From: Proteobacteria bacterium HN_bin10
Lineage (GTDB): Bacteria > Pseudomonadota > Alphaproteobacteria > Caulobacterales > Aquidulcibacteraceae
DNA: 26,272 nucleotides
Reading direction: 5' to 3'
Assembly (NCBI GenBank): GCA_002083515.1
Contig: LWDN01000018.1
Location: forward strand, 1-26,272
The notes under the pieces were generated by a model. It saw nothing but the letters and a program-made list of their open reading frames with translations, had not been told where the DNA came from and ran no database searches. Positions 7,882 through 14,932 of the stretch are shown here, piece by piece. Made by a program: the position numbers and the translations under genes. Every line of letters begins with the position of its first letter. The stretch's first letter is position 1.

Positions 7882-8865
7882 ATGAGCACTGCCGACGATC
7901 TTCTGACCGCCAAGCCGGACAAGACGGTTTCCGCCCGCGAATTCGGGGTCGAGAGCGATATGAAGGTCCCCGCCTTCTCGAAGAAGACGGAATACGTTCC
8001 CGACATAGATCCGGCCTACCGCTTCGATCCGCAGACGACGTTGGCGATCCTGGCGGGGTTTGCGCACAATCGGCGCGTCATGGTGCAAGGCTATCACGGC
8101 ACCGGCAAATCCACGCACGTCGAGCAGGTGGCGGCGCGGCTGAACTGGCCTTTGGTGCGGATCAATTTGGATAGCCACGTTTCCCGGATCGATCTCGTCG
8201 GCAAAGACGCGATCGTGCTGAAGGATGGCAAGCAGGTCACCGAGTTTCGCGAAGGCATGCTGCCTTGGGCGCTGCAGCGGCCGGTGGCGATCTGCTTCGA
8301 CGAATACGACGCCGGCCGCCCCGACGTGATGTTCGTGATCCAGCGCGTGCTGGAGGCGAGCGGCAAGCTGACCTTGCTCGATCAGAACCGGGTCATCAGC
8401 GCCAATCCGTATTTCCGCTTGTTCGCGACGACCAACACCATCGGCTTGGGCGACACCACCGGCCTCTATCACGGCACCCAGCAGATCAACCAGGGCCAGA
8501 TGGACCGCTGGTCGATTGTGACGACGCTCAACTATCTGGATCACGACGCCGAAGCGGAAATCGTGATCGCCAAAGCGCCGACCTATTCCACGCCGGAAGG
8601 CAAGCGCACGATCATGGCGATGGTCCGCGTCGCCGACATGACCCGCAACGCGTTCATGAACGGCGACATCTCGACGGTGATGAGCCCGCGCACGGTGATC
8701 ACCTGGGCGCAGAACGCCGAAATTTTCGGCGATGTCGGTTTGGCGTTCCGGATGACGTTCCTGAACAAGTGCGATGAACTGGAACGCCCGACCGTGGCGG
8801 AGTTTTACCAGCGCGCGTTCGGCGCGGACCTCCCCGAGGCGGCGACGCGGGTGAAGGTGGCGTGA
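7882..8865 (+). CDS. cobS: cobaltochelatase CobS-type AAA+ ATPase
   Basis: A 327-residue, full-length CobS. Walker A is GYHGTGKST (residues 70-78) and Walker B is AICFDEYDAG (136-145), followed by the sensor segment LFATTNTIGLGDTTGLYHGT. In aerobic B12 synthesis CobS and CobT form the ATP-driven chaperone part of the CobNST cobalt chelatase, with CobN binding the hydrogenobyrinate diamide substrate. CobN is not in this window. The C-terminus (FGADLPEAATRV) looks natural, so the gene is intact. Its TGA overlaps the GTG start of an unrelated gene (8862-8865), where cobT would normally follow. Cytoplasmic. Confidence 0.93.
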   Translation: MSTADDLLTAKPDKTVSAREFGVESDMKVPAFSKKTEYVPDIDPAYRFDPQTTLAILAGFAHNRRVMVQGYHGTGKSTHVEQVAARLNWPLVRINLDSHVSRIDLVGKDAIVLKDGKQVTEFREGMLPWALQRPVAICFDEYDAGRPDVMFVIQRVLEASGKLTLLDQNRVISANPYFRLFATTNTIGLGDTTGLYHGTQQINQGQMDRWSIVTTLNYLDHDAEAEIVIAKAPTYSTPEGKRTIMAMVRVADMTRNAFMNGDISTVMSPRTVITWAQNAEIFGDVGLAFRMTFLNKCDELERPTVAEFYQRAFGADLPEAATRVKVA

Positions 8866-9527
8866 GCGACCGGAAACGCCGCGCCTTGTCGGCGTTGGCA
8901 GTACAACGAAAACAGGACTGCCTTCCTGGTTATCGGCGGCTGAGCGACTTTCACGGCGGTGCGTACGATAAGCATGATTTCGTTTCGCCCTGGACGTTGT
9001 CGGCGGGCAACGTCGACGCGGACCTGATGATCATTCTCCAAGACTGGAGCTCGTCGAAGTCATTGGAGGGGCCGTTCGATGAGGAAGCAGCTCGGCTGGG
9101 ACATACGCCCGGCTTGGCGACAAATAGAAACCTCAAACGTTTGGTAGCCTCGCATTTCGGGCTCGATGTCGCCGAAACTTACGTCACGAACATGTTCGTC
9201 TTCATAAAGGAAGGGGCGATGAGTGCGCCCATTCCATTGAGGGATGCGATCTATTCCGCACGGAAGTACGCCATTCCACAGATTGAAATAGTGCGCCCGC
9301 GAACGGTGCTGTGTGTCGGCAGCTTGACGTACAATGCAATTCGGGTCGCCGCCGGAGAGGCGCGGGTTAGCATTCGGCGGGGCGCTGACACCGCGTTCAA
9401 TCTGGGCGAAAGCCGCCTCTATGGCGTCCCACACACTGGCGGCTTGGGCATGGCTGGCGCAGGCGGGACAGCGGCCGTTGAGGCCATGTGGTCCGCCATT
9501 GCGGCCAAGCATCGGCGGCGGAATTGA
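8862..9527 (+). CDS. uracil-DNA glycosylase superfamily-like protein, divergent
   Basis: A 221-residue protein starting at a GTG that overlaps the cobS stop (GTGA). The order of segments resembles the UDG fold: DLMIILQDWSSSK (where families have a G-E-x-P-G type motif), ATNRNLKRLV, YVTNMFVFIKEG, PRTVLCVGSLTYNAI (like P-x-x-V-x-x-x-G-x-x-A), then VPHTGG in place of the usual HPS/HPSP loop. The four-cysteine iron-sulfur pattern of family 4/5 enzymes is absent and the usual catalytic motif is altered, so activity is uncertain. The DNA is less GC-rich than cobS, suggesting acquisition. It is the first gene of the block separating cobS from cobT. Function as a DNA glycosylase is unproven. Confidence 0.6.
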   Translation: MSDRKRRALSALAVQRKQDCLPGYRRLSDFHGGAYDKHDFVSPWTLSAGNVDADLMIILQDWSSSKSLEGPFDEEAARLGHTPGLATNRNLKRLVASHFGLDVAETYVTNMFVFIKEGAMSAPIPLRDAIYSARKYAIPQIEIVRPRTVLCVGSLTYNAIRVAAGEARVSIRRGADTAFNLGESRLYGVPHTGGLGMAGAGGTAAVEAMWSAIAAKHRRRN

Positions 9528-9573
9528 GAGGTTCTTGTCGTGACTGTCCCGCCATTGCCCGGCGGCGTTCAGC

Positions 9574-9594
9574 GATGTATGTAATGATGTATGT
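9574..9594. promoter_or_regulatory. direct repeat, candidate operator of the RHH antitoxin
   Basis: GATGTATGT occurs twice, at 9574-9582 and 9586-9594, one helical turn (12 bp) apart, with the second copy overlapping the ATG of the RHH gene. RHH antitoxins usually bind short repeated sites at their own promoter, so autoregulation is likely. This is inference from position and spacing. Confidence 0.4.
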
Positions 9595-9890
9595 CGTCGC
9601 TCACCCGCACCCAGATTTACCTTGAAAGGGCGCAGATCAAGGCGCTGGACAAGCGCGCCAAGGCGCTGGGTTCGACCCGGTCCGACGTCATCCGCGATCT
9701 CGTCAATCAGGGTCTGGCGAACAACGACAATCGGCCCACGCTCTACGAGGTGGTCATGGCGCTCGGCCCGCCTGGCGGTGATCGGTCGATGACGCAGGAA
9801 GCCTTCGCCAAACGGCGGCGGAAGATGAAGCAGTCGTTCCGCAAGCGCCTAGCGCGCAATAAGGCGCAAGCGGCGGGTAAGTTCGATTGA
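9591..9890 (+). CDS. ribbon-helix-helix antitoxin (VapB-like)
   Basis: A 99-residue protein. The N-terminal RHH fold is seen in RTQIYLERAQIKALDKRAKAL followed by GSTRSDVIRDLVNQGL: a basic beta strand, then two helices with the S-x-S/R-D-V-I-R-D pattern. The C-terminal half is very basic (KRRRKMKQSFRKRLARNK) and would be the toxin-binding tail. The frame is closed just upstream by a TGA at 9585, so ATG 9591 is the first possible start; no ribosome-binding site is visible. The stop overlaps the TTG start of the PIN toxin by four bases. Type II antitoxin function is inferred from fold and neighbour. Confidence 0.82.
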   Translation: MSSLTRTQIYLERAQIKALDKRAKALGSTRSDVIRDLVNQGLANNDNRPTLYEVVMALGPPGGDRSMTQEAFAKRRRKMKQSFRKRLARNKAQAAGKFD

Positions 9891-10261
9891 GCCTGCTTCT
9901 GGATTCCTCAGTGTTGATCGACGTTCAGCGCCGGTACAAGCCGGCGCTCGCATGGTTGGCCAGACAGGATCAGACGGCGTTGTTTGTCTCGTCGGCGACA
10001 GCCTTTGAACTCTACGCAGGGGCCGACCGACCCGGCGCTGCCGAGGCAGTTCGACAGATGCTCGACGCCGTCTCCATCGTCGTCGTCGATGCGGTCATCG
10101 CCGAGAAGGGGGCAAGCATCTTTCGCCGCTACGAGGCGAGCCACGGTGCCGACGAATTCGACGCCATCATCGCAGCCACCGCGCTGGTCGCGCGGCTGCC
10201 GCTGGTCACGCGCAACGTACGACACTTCCCGGCCGTGAAAAACGTACGCAAGCCGTACTGA
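9887..10261 (+). CDS. VapC-family PIN-domain ribonuclease toxin
   Basis: A 124-residue PIN protein. Acidic residues are in the expected places: Asp6 (LLLDSSVLID), Glu41 (TAFELYAG) and Asp92 (ADEFDAIIAATAL), plus the late TRNVRHF segment with Asn110. These make a Mg2+-dependent RNase site. The start is a TTG overlapping the antitoxin stop (TTGA, 9887-9890), so toxin output depends on antitoxin translation. The toxin looks intact. VapC enzymes usually cut tRNA or rRNA; the target here is unknown. Confidence 0.88.
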   Translation: MSLLLDSSVLIDVQRRYKPALAWLARQDQTALFVSSATAFELYAGADRPGAAEAVRQMLDAVSIVVVDAVIAEKGASIFRRYEASHGADEFDAIIAATALVARLPLVTRNVRHFPAVKNVRKPY

Positions 10262-10317
10262 GCGCCCGCTTCCGGTCCCCCAAACCGCGCTTTCCCTTGC
10301 GTCTGTCCCGTATTCGG

Positions 10318-10339
10318 TTAACCATTACCGCCGGGTAAT
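10318..10339. promoter_or_regulatory. promoter-proximal palindrome with a CtrA-like half-site
   Basis: The 97-base gap before the membrane-protein gene contains TTAACCAT (10318-10325), which resembles a CtrA half-site. It partly overlaps an inverted repeat, ATTACC-GCCG-GGTAAT (10324-10339). The palindrome sits about 20 bases before the ATG. A repressor or CtrA site is possible; eight bases alone are weak evidence. Confidence 0.25.
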
Positions 10340-10358
10340 AGATGCCGGGGGGCCGCCG

Positions 10359-11603
10359 ATGTTGTTCGTCCGCCTATTGATGCTGCTGCTGCTGCCGGTG
10401 CGGCTGCCGATCATGCTCGTCCGGGCGCTGTTTCGTGTCGGACGCACCGCCGGGGCGAACGCGGAAAAGGCTGGCGCCGCGGCGGTCGCGGGCGGGGCAA
10501 GCCGGGCCTTGCCCGACACCGAGGCGGCGGACCGGCGCAATAGCGTCTTCTTCATTCCGCTCAGCGTCGAGGAAAGCGATGAGCCCATGATCGGGCCCGG
10601 CGACAACGCCGTCGCCAAGGAAATGGCTGAGAAGGCGCAGCTCTATTACAAGATCCGACCCGACCTGTTTCCCAAGGACGATTTCTACGAAAGCGTCGAG
10701 AGCCGCTTTATCGATGGCGTCACCCGTATCGATAACCAGGGCGCGGAAGATCAATTCGTCCGCATGCTCGACCGCGCGCGGCGCGTCACCAATGACAACA
10801 CGCGCACCATGTTCTGCGAAGTCGCGCCGATCGCCCTCATGATCATCCTGATTTGGCACGGCGTCATGCTTGTTCTTGATCCCTTTGTGCTGTTGAACCG
10901 CGACACGCCGCTATGGAGCATCCAGACGGCGCAGGTGTTTGCAGTGGAGCTGATGCTCGCGGGCGGCGCGCTCGGCATGGCGCTGCTGGTGATGATGACC
11001 ATCTATAGCCTGTCGTATGCGAACATGCAGCGTCAAAACGCGCTGGCGCTCAACAACTTCATCTCGATTGAGTTTGCGCGCCTCACCAACATGTTTCGCG
11101 TCGCGCAGCGGGAGTGTTTGCAGGCCGAGGCGATGCTATCCGACTCTCAGCGCGATGAGGTGATGCAGAAGGCGTCCAATTGGGCGCTGGCTTATCATTG
11201 GATATCTGTGCGGCAGCTGCTCGAGGAATTCGTCGTCCGCAACGCCATGTTCCAGATTCGCCGCAACACAGTGCTCTACGTGGCGCTCGGATTCTTGGTC
11301 TGTCTTGTCGTTTTCGGCGCACTGGCGGCAATTGGCTATTTCGCCGCCAACCTCACGCCGAATTCGCACACCAGCGGACCGGTTCTCGTTCTTCACTTCG
11401 CCGCGATCACAGCGGTGTTCGTCGTCCTGATGTACGGCTTGGTGATGCGCAAGCCGGTCGCCATCATCGCCAGCAATCTGCGCAAGGACGAATGGAACCG
11501 GTTTGCGACGCTGGCTGTCGGGGACGCCATCGCCGAGCAAGTGACGCGCGACAAGGTCCAGATCATCATCAATCGCGATCGCGCCCGTGCAGCCGGGGTT
11601 TAG
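10359..11603 (+). CDS. multi-pass membrane protein of unknown function
   Basis: A 414-residue protein I do not recognise. It opens with a very hydrophobic, leucine-rich segment (residues 2-22, LLMLLLLPVRLPIMLV). A soluble part of about 130 residues follows. Predicted membrane helices are near 152-174 and 194-218, then a cytoplasm-like stretch of about 85 residues with many charged residues (ANMQRQNALALNNFISIEFA onwards), then helices near 304-328 and 343-363 and a basic C-terminal tail (NRDRARAAG). ATG 10359 follows a G-rich stretch (10347-10352). It lies among toxin-antitoxin pairs in the cobS-cobT interval but has its own upstream gap, so it may be independent. The two-plus-two helix layout with a long internal loop suggests a sensor or regulatory role, without proof. 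Confidence 0.75.
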   Translation: MLFVRLLMLLLLPVRLPIMLVRALFRVGRTAGANAEKAGAAAVAGGASRALPDTEAADRRNSVFFIPLSVEESDEPMIGPGDNAVAKEMAEKAQLYYKIRPDLFPKDDFYESVESRFIDGVTRIDNQGAEDQFVRMLDRARRVTNDNTRTMFCEVAPIALMIILIWHGVMLVLDPFVLLNRDTPLWSIQTAQVFAVELMLAGGALGMALLVMMTIYSLSYANMQRQNALALNNFISIEFARLTNMFRVAQRECLQAEAMLSDSQRDEVMQKASNWALAYHWISVRQLLEEFVVRNAMFQIRRNTVLYVALGFLVCLVVFGALAAIGYFAANLTPNSHTSGPVLVLHFAAITAVFVVLMYGLVMRKPVAIIASNLRKDEWNRFATLAVGDAIAEQVTRDKVQIIINRDRARAAGV

Positions 11604-11654
11604 GCCCTCGCAGTTCTGACGTTTGCTGGGCATTCACTTCCGGCGCGAGCGAGC

Positions 11655-12041
11655 TCACCACAATCTCTTCACGCCATATCGGTCGAGTTCAGCGTCCTTC
11701 GAGACAAGGGCAAGCCCTTCGGCCAGAGCCTGCGCAACCAACATTCGATCGAAAGGATCGCCATGAAAGCGCGGTAGGGCGCCCGCCGCCAAAATGTGCT
11801 CGAGCGACACATCGAGCAGCTCGAAGCCGGCGCGCACCAAGACAGGCCTGAAGGCCGCGATCAACGGCGCCGCCTGCGGCAGTTTCCCAGTGGGCGCCTT
11901 GATCGCACACTCCCAAGCGACCGCGGTGCTGACGAACACGAGGTTGTCGCTTGCGCTGATTGCGGCGCGCGCCCGCCGGCTGAGCTGGGGATCGCTCTCA
12001 AACCACCAAATCACCGCGTGGGTATCGAGCAGCAGCCTCAA
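11655..12041 (-). CDS. VapC-family PIN-domain toxin (type II)
   Basis: A 128-residue PIN protein: RLLLDTHAVIWWF with Asp6, AWECAIKAPTGKL with Glu44, HGDPFDRMLVAQA with Asp95 and Asp99, and a late VSKDAELDRYGV. This is the typical Phd-linked VapC subgroup. The start is the TTG at 12041 overlapping the antitoxin TGA (TTGA), parallel to the plus-strand pair at 9887. Longer readings toward 12089 run through the antitoxin gene and are rejected. A metal-dependent RNase role is family knowledge. Confidence 0.88.
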   Translation of the reverse strand: MRLLLDTHAVIWWFESDPQLSRRARAAISASDNLVFVSTAVAWECAIKAPTGKLPQAAPLIAAFRPVLVRAGFELLDVSLEHILAAGALPRFHGDPFDRMLVAQALAEGLALVSKDAELDRYGVKRLW

Positions 12042-12373
12042 GCGCCCGACTTCGATGCGGCGCCCGGGAAGACAGAACCGCCTTCCCACTCGGCAATCTC
12101 TTCATCCGTCATCGGCGCGAAGTCGTCGTACGTCGTCGGACCGATAATGCCTTTCAGCAAACCGGGTTTACGGGGCGACTTTCCGTCCCACGCGCCGGGC
12201 GACCCCCATATGGCTACCTCCTCACGAACACCGTGTGTGTGTGCTGCGCCTATCGTCACCAGCCGCGCTACGGGCTGATCCCCGCGGCAAATCACGACCT
12301 CCTCGCCCGCCTCGACTTTGGCGATGAGTTTGGAGAGATTGGTCTTGGCCTCGTGAATCTTCACCTTGGTCAT
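12038..12373 (-). CDS. Phd/YefM family antitoxin
   Basis: A 111-residue protein starting at ATG 12373. The N-terminus MTKVKIHEAKTNLSKLIAKV, then GEEVVICRGDQPVARLV, is the Phd/YefM DNA-binding fold. The C-terminal region (TDEEIAEWE) is the toxin-neutralising tail. It pairs with the PIN toxin immediately downstream through a four-base overlap. It is divergent from the DUF433 gene across 65 bases that hold a double palindrome, its likely operator. Confidence 0.9.
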   Translation of the reverse strand: MTKVKIHEAKTNLSKLIAKVEAGEEVVICRGDQPVARLVTIGAAHTHGVREEVAIWGSPGAWDGKSPRKPGLLKGIIGPTTYDDFAPMTDEEIAEWEGGSVFPGAASKSGA

Positions 12374-12382
12374 TGCCCCAGG

Positions 12383-12403
12383 TTAGCTAAGTGAGTTAGC
12401 TAA
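12383..12403. promoter_or_regulatory. double palindromic operator, TTAGCTAA-N5-TTAGCTAA
   Basis: Two perfect copies of the 8-bp palindrome TTAGCTAA (12383-12390 and 12396-12403) are spaced 13 bp centre to centre, just upstream of the Phd antitoxin ATG and in the shared promoter region with the DUF433 gene. YefM/Phd proteins bind paired short palindromes at their promoters, so this fits an autoregulatory site. The actual sequence preference is inferred. Confidence 0.6.
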
Positions 12404-12438
12404 TGCAAGGAATTGGCGACCTTTAGAGGACAAGGCGG

Positions 12439-12663
12439 ATGGCTCAGCATCCCCGTATAGAAATCGACCCCTCCGTGATGGGGGGCAAACCGATCATTCG
12501 CGGCACGCGGGTGACAGTTGAGCAGGTACTGCGCGAGTGCGCGCGCGGGGCGACAGCCGCGGAGATTGCGGCTCAGTACCCACGATTGGCCGCGGATGAC
12601 GTGACCGCCGCATTGGCCTTTGCAGCCGATTATCTTGCCCATGAGATCGTGGCGGCGGAGTAG
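12439..12663 (+). CDS. DUF433 antitoxin-like protein
   Basis: A 74-residue protein with the DUF433 signature: PRIEIDPSVMGGKPIIRGTR, then TVEQVLRECARGATAAEIAAQYP and LAADDVTAALAFAADYL. The domain has an HTH-like core and is the antitoxin partner of DUF5615 PIN-like proteins (VapB45/VapC45-type pairs). The stop TAG directly abuts the ATG of the partner gene (TAGATG, 12661-12666). An AGAGGA ribosome-binding site lies at about 12425-12430. Confidence 0.9.
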   Translation: MAQHPRIEIDPSVMGGKPIIRGTRVTVEQVLRECARGATAAEIAAQYPRLAADDVTAALAFAADYLAHEIVAAE

Positions 12664-13023
12664 ATGGCCGCATTTCTCGTAGACGAGTCCTGCCCCCGCG
12701 CGGTCGTGGAAGCGTTGGTTGGAGCCGGTCACGATGTCAGATATGCGGCTGATAGCGATCGGCGCGCCGCCGATGTGGAGCTTGTCAGCATTGCGCTTGC
12801 CGAACACCGCGTGATTGTCACCGAGGACTTTGATTTCGGCGAACTCTTGATACGCAATCGCCTCCGTGCACCCGGCGCAATCATTCTATTCCTGCCGGAA
12901 TCGAGGCCAGCACAAAGAGCGTCGCGCTTGCTTCAGGTGCTGACCTCCGGGAAACTCACCTTCGAAGGCAAAGTAACGATCCTAACCGCGCGGCAAGTGC
13001 GTCAGCGCCCGTTGCCGGAGTAA
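12664..13023 (+). CDS. DUF5615 PIN-like toxin
   Basis: A 119-residue protein. AAFLVDESCP near the N-terminus, then AGHDVRYAADSDRRAADVELV and VIVTEDFDFGELLI, are the Mut7-C/DUF5615 PIN-like pattern with conserved Asp7 and the internal Glu-Asp-x-Asp. It sits directly after the DUF433 gene with no gap, an established type II TA layout. It ends 10 bases before cobT, so this pair may read through into cobT. The nuclease function is predicted from family. Confidence 0.87.
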   Translation: MAAFLVDESCPRAVVEALVGAGHDVRYAADSDRRAADVELVSIALAEHRVIVTEDFDFGELLIRNRLRAPGAIILFLPESRPAQRASRLLQVLTSGKLTFEGKVTILTARQVRQRPLPE

Positions 13024-13033
13024 GTTGCGCCCG

Positions 13034-14932
13034 ATGTCCGCCAAGGAATCCCCCGTCGAACTGTTCAAGCGCTCGCTGGCGCAAACGACGCGCGCGCTGG
13101 CCGGCGCGGAGGAGGAGCTTGAGGTCACGTTCGGCGCCGAAGGTCCGCGCCTCTCGCCGGGCCGGATCGTGCTGCCGCATCCGCCGCGGGTGATCTCCGA
13201 TCCCGAAGCCGAGCGCATTCGCGGCCAGGCCGACGCGCTGGCGTTGCGGCTCGCCCACCATGACGACCGCGAGCATGCGCGCTTGCGTCCGCAAGGCGCC
13301 GAGGCGCGGCAGGTGTTCGACGCGGTTGAAGAGATGCGTGTGCAGGCGCTGGGCGCCAATGCGTTGAAAGGCGTCGCGGGCAACCTGACCGCGGCGCTGA
13401 CCGATTCGCTCGAACGCCGCGGCGCCGCGCGCATGCAGGACCGCGCGCTTGCGCCATTGGCCGATGCCGTGGCGCTGATGGTGCGCGAGCGGCTGACTGG
13501 GCTCAAACCGCCGGCGAACGCCAAAGCGCTGGTGGAGGCATGGCGGGCCGACGTCGAGAAGAGCGCCGGCGCCGATCTCGACAAGCTGGCGGCGGTCGCC
13601 GCCGATCAGCGCCAGTTCGCGCTGGCGTTCCGCGACGTGCTCAACGATCTGGGCATCGGCGACGAACTCAGCGTCGAAAACAGCAATGATGAAGACAGCC
13701 AAGCCGCCGGCGAAGAGCCGCCGCCGCAGGCGGACAATTCAGACGGCCAGGATCAGATGGAGGATCAGGCTCCAGCCGACATGGAAATGATCGAGGGCGA
13801 AGTCGATACCGACGACGATCGCACCGTATCGATCGAGGCCGATGTCGACGCCGACGATCAGCAAGACACCGAGATGGAGGATCCGGGCGACAAGCCGATG
13901 CGTCCGAAGCCGCGCAACGACATTGAAGATCCCAACGCCAACTACAAAGTGTTCACCCGCGCCTTCGATGAAGTGATCGGCGCCGAAGAGCTGTGCCCGC
14001 CCGAAGAATTGGCGCGTCTGCGCAATTATCTCGATCAGCAGCTGAAGCCGCTACAAAGCGTGGTCGGCCGCCTCGCCAATCGCCTGCAGCGGCGGCTGCT
14101 CGCGAAACAGAACCGCTCCTGGAGTTTCGATCTGGAGGAGGGCGTGCTCGATACGGCGCGGCTCACCCGCGTCATCATCGATCCGATGTCGGCGCTGTCG
14201 TTCAAGCAAGAAGAGGACATGCCGTTCAAGGATACGGTCGTCTCCTTGCTGCTGGACAATTCAGGCTCGATGCGCGGGCGCCCGATCATGGTGGCGGCGC
14301 TGTGCGCCGATATTCTGGCGCGCACCTTGGAACGCTGCGGCGTTAAGGTGGAAGTGCTCGGCTTTACGACGATCGCCTGGAAAGGCGGGTCGTCGAAGGA
14401 CGCTTGGCTCAAGGCTGAGCGCCCTCCGCAACCCGGTCGGCTCAACGATTTGCGCCACGTCGTCTACAAGGCCGCGGATGCGCCCTGGCGGCGCGCGCGG
14501 CGCAATCTCGGCCTGATGATGCGCGAGGGCCTGCTGAAAGAGAACATCGACGGCGAAGCGCTGATGTGGGCGCACGATCGCTTGGCCGGGCGTCCCGAAC
14601 AGCGCCGTATCCTGATGGTGATCAGCGATGGCGCGCCGGTCGACGATTCCACGCTCTCGGCCAATCCGGGCAATTATCTCGAACGCCATCTGCGCACGGT
14701 CATCCACTGGATCGAGACGCGCTCGCCGGTCGAACTGATCGCCATCGGCATCGGCCATGACGTCACGCGCTATTACAAGCGCGCCGTCACCATCACCGAC
14801 GCCGAACAGCTGGGCGGCGTCATGACCGAGAAATTGGCGGAGCTGTTCGACGAGCCGGCGCGCGATGATTTTCTGCCGCCGCCGCGTTCGCCGCGCGAAC
14901 TGAAGCAGCGCGTTCAGCAGGGCGCGCTCTGA
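13034..14932 (+). CDS. cobT: cobaltochelatase CobT-type VWA protein
   Basis: A 632-residue full-length CobT. An N-terminal alpha-helical region (to about residue 214) is followed by a very acidic linker (about 215-300, rich in Asp/Glu). A C-terminal von Willebrand A domain has the MIDAS motif DNSGS (residues 408-412) and a later MVISDGAPVDD. Known role: partner ring of CobS in the CobNST chelatase. The start is ATG 13034; a TTG at 13025 would add three residues. No good ribosome-binding site is seen, so expression may depend on read-through from the DUF433/DUF5615 pair. The separation from cobS by about 4.2 kb is unusual. The stop overlaps the next ATG (TGATG). Confidence 0.93.
   Translation: MSAKESPVELFKRSLAQTTRALAGAEEELEVTFGAEGPRLSPGRIVLPHPPRVISDPEAERIRGQADALALRLAHHDDREHARLRPQGAEARQVFDAVEEMRVQALGANALKGVAGNLTAALTDSLERRGAARMQDRALAPLADAVALMVRERLTGLKPPANAKALVEAWRADVEKSAGADLDKLAAVAADQRQFALAFRDVLNDLGIGDELSVENSNDEDSQAAGEEPPPQADNSDGQDQMEDQAPADMEMIEGEVDTDDDRTVSIEADVDADDQQDTEMEDPGDKPMRPKPRNDIEDPNANYKVFTRAFDEVIGAEELCPPEELARLRNYLDQQLKPLQSVVGRLANRLQRRLLAKQNRSWSFDLEEGVLDTARLTRVIIDPMSALSFKQEEDMPFKDTVVSLLLDNSGSMRGRPIMVAALCADILARTLERCGVKVEVLGFTTIAWKGGSSKDAWLKAERPPQPGRLNDLRHVVYKAADAPWRRARRNLGLMMREGLLKENIDGEALMWAHDRLAGRPEQRRILMVISDGAPVDDSTLSANPGNYLERHLRTVIHWIETRSPVELIAIGIGHDVTRYYKRAVTITDAEQLGGVMTEKLAELFDEPARDDFLPPPRSPRELKQRVQQGAL

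Noticed and set aside
12231..12243. Short GT microsatellite (GTGTGTGTGTG)
   Set aside because: It lies within the Phd antitoxin coding frame and is too short to suggest phase variation with any confidence.
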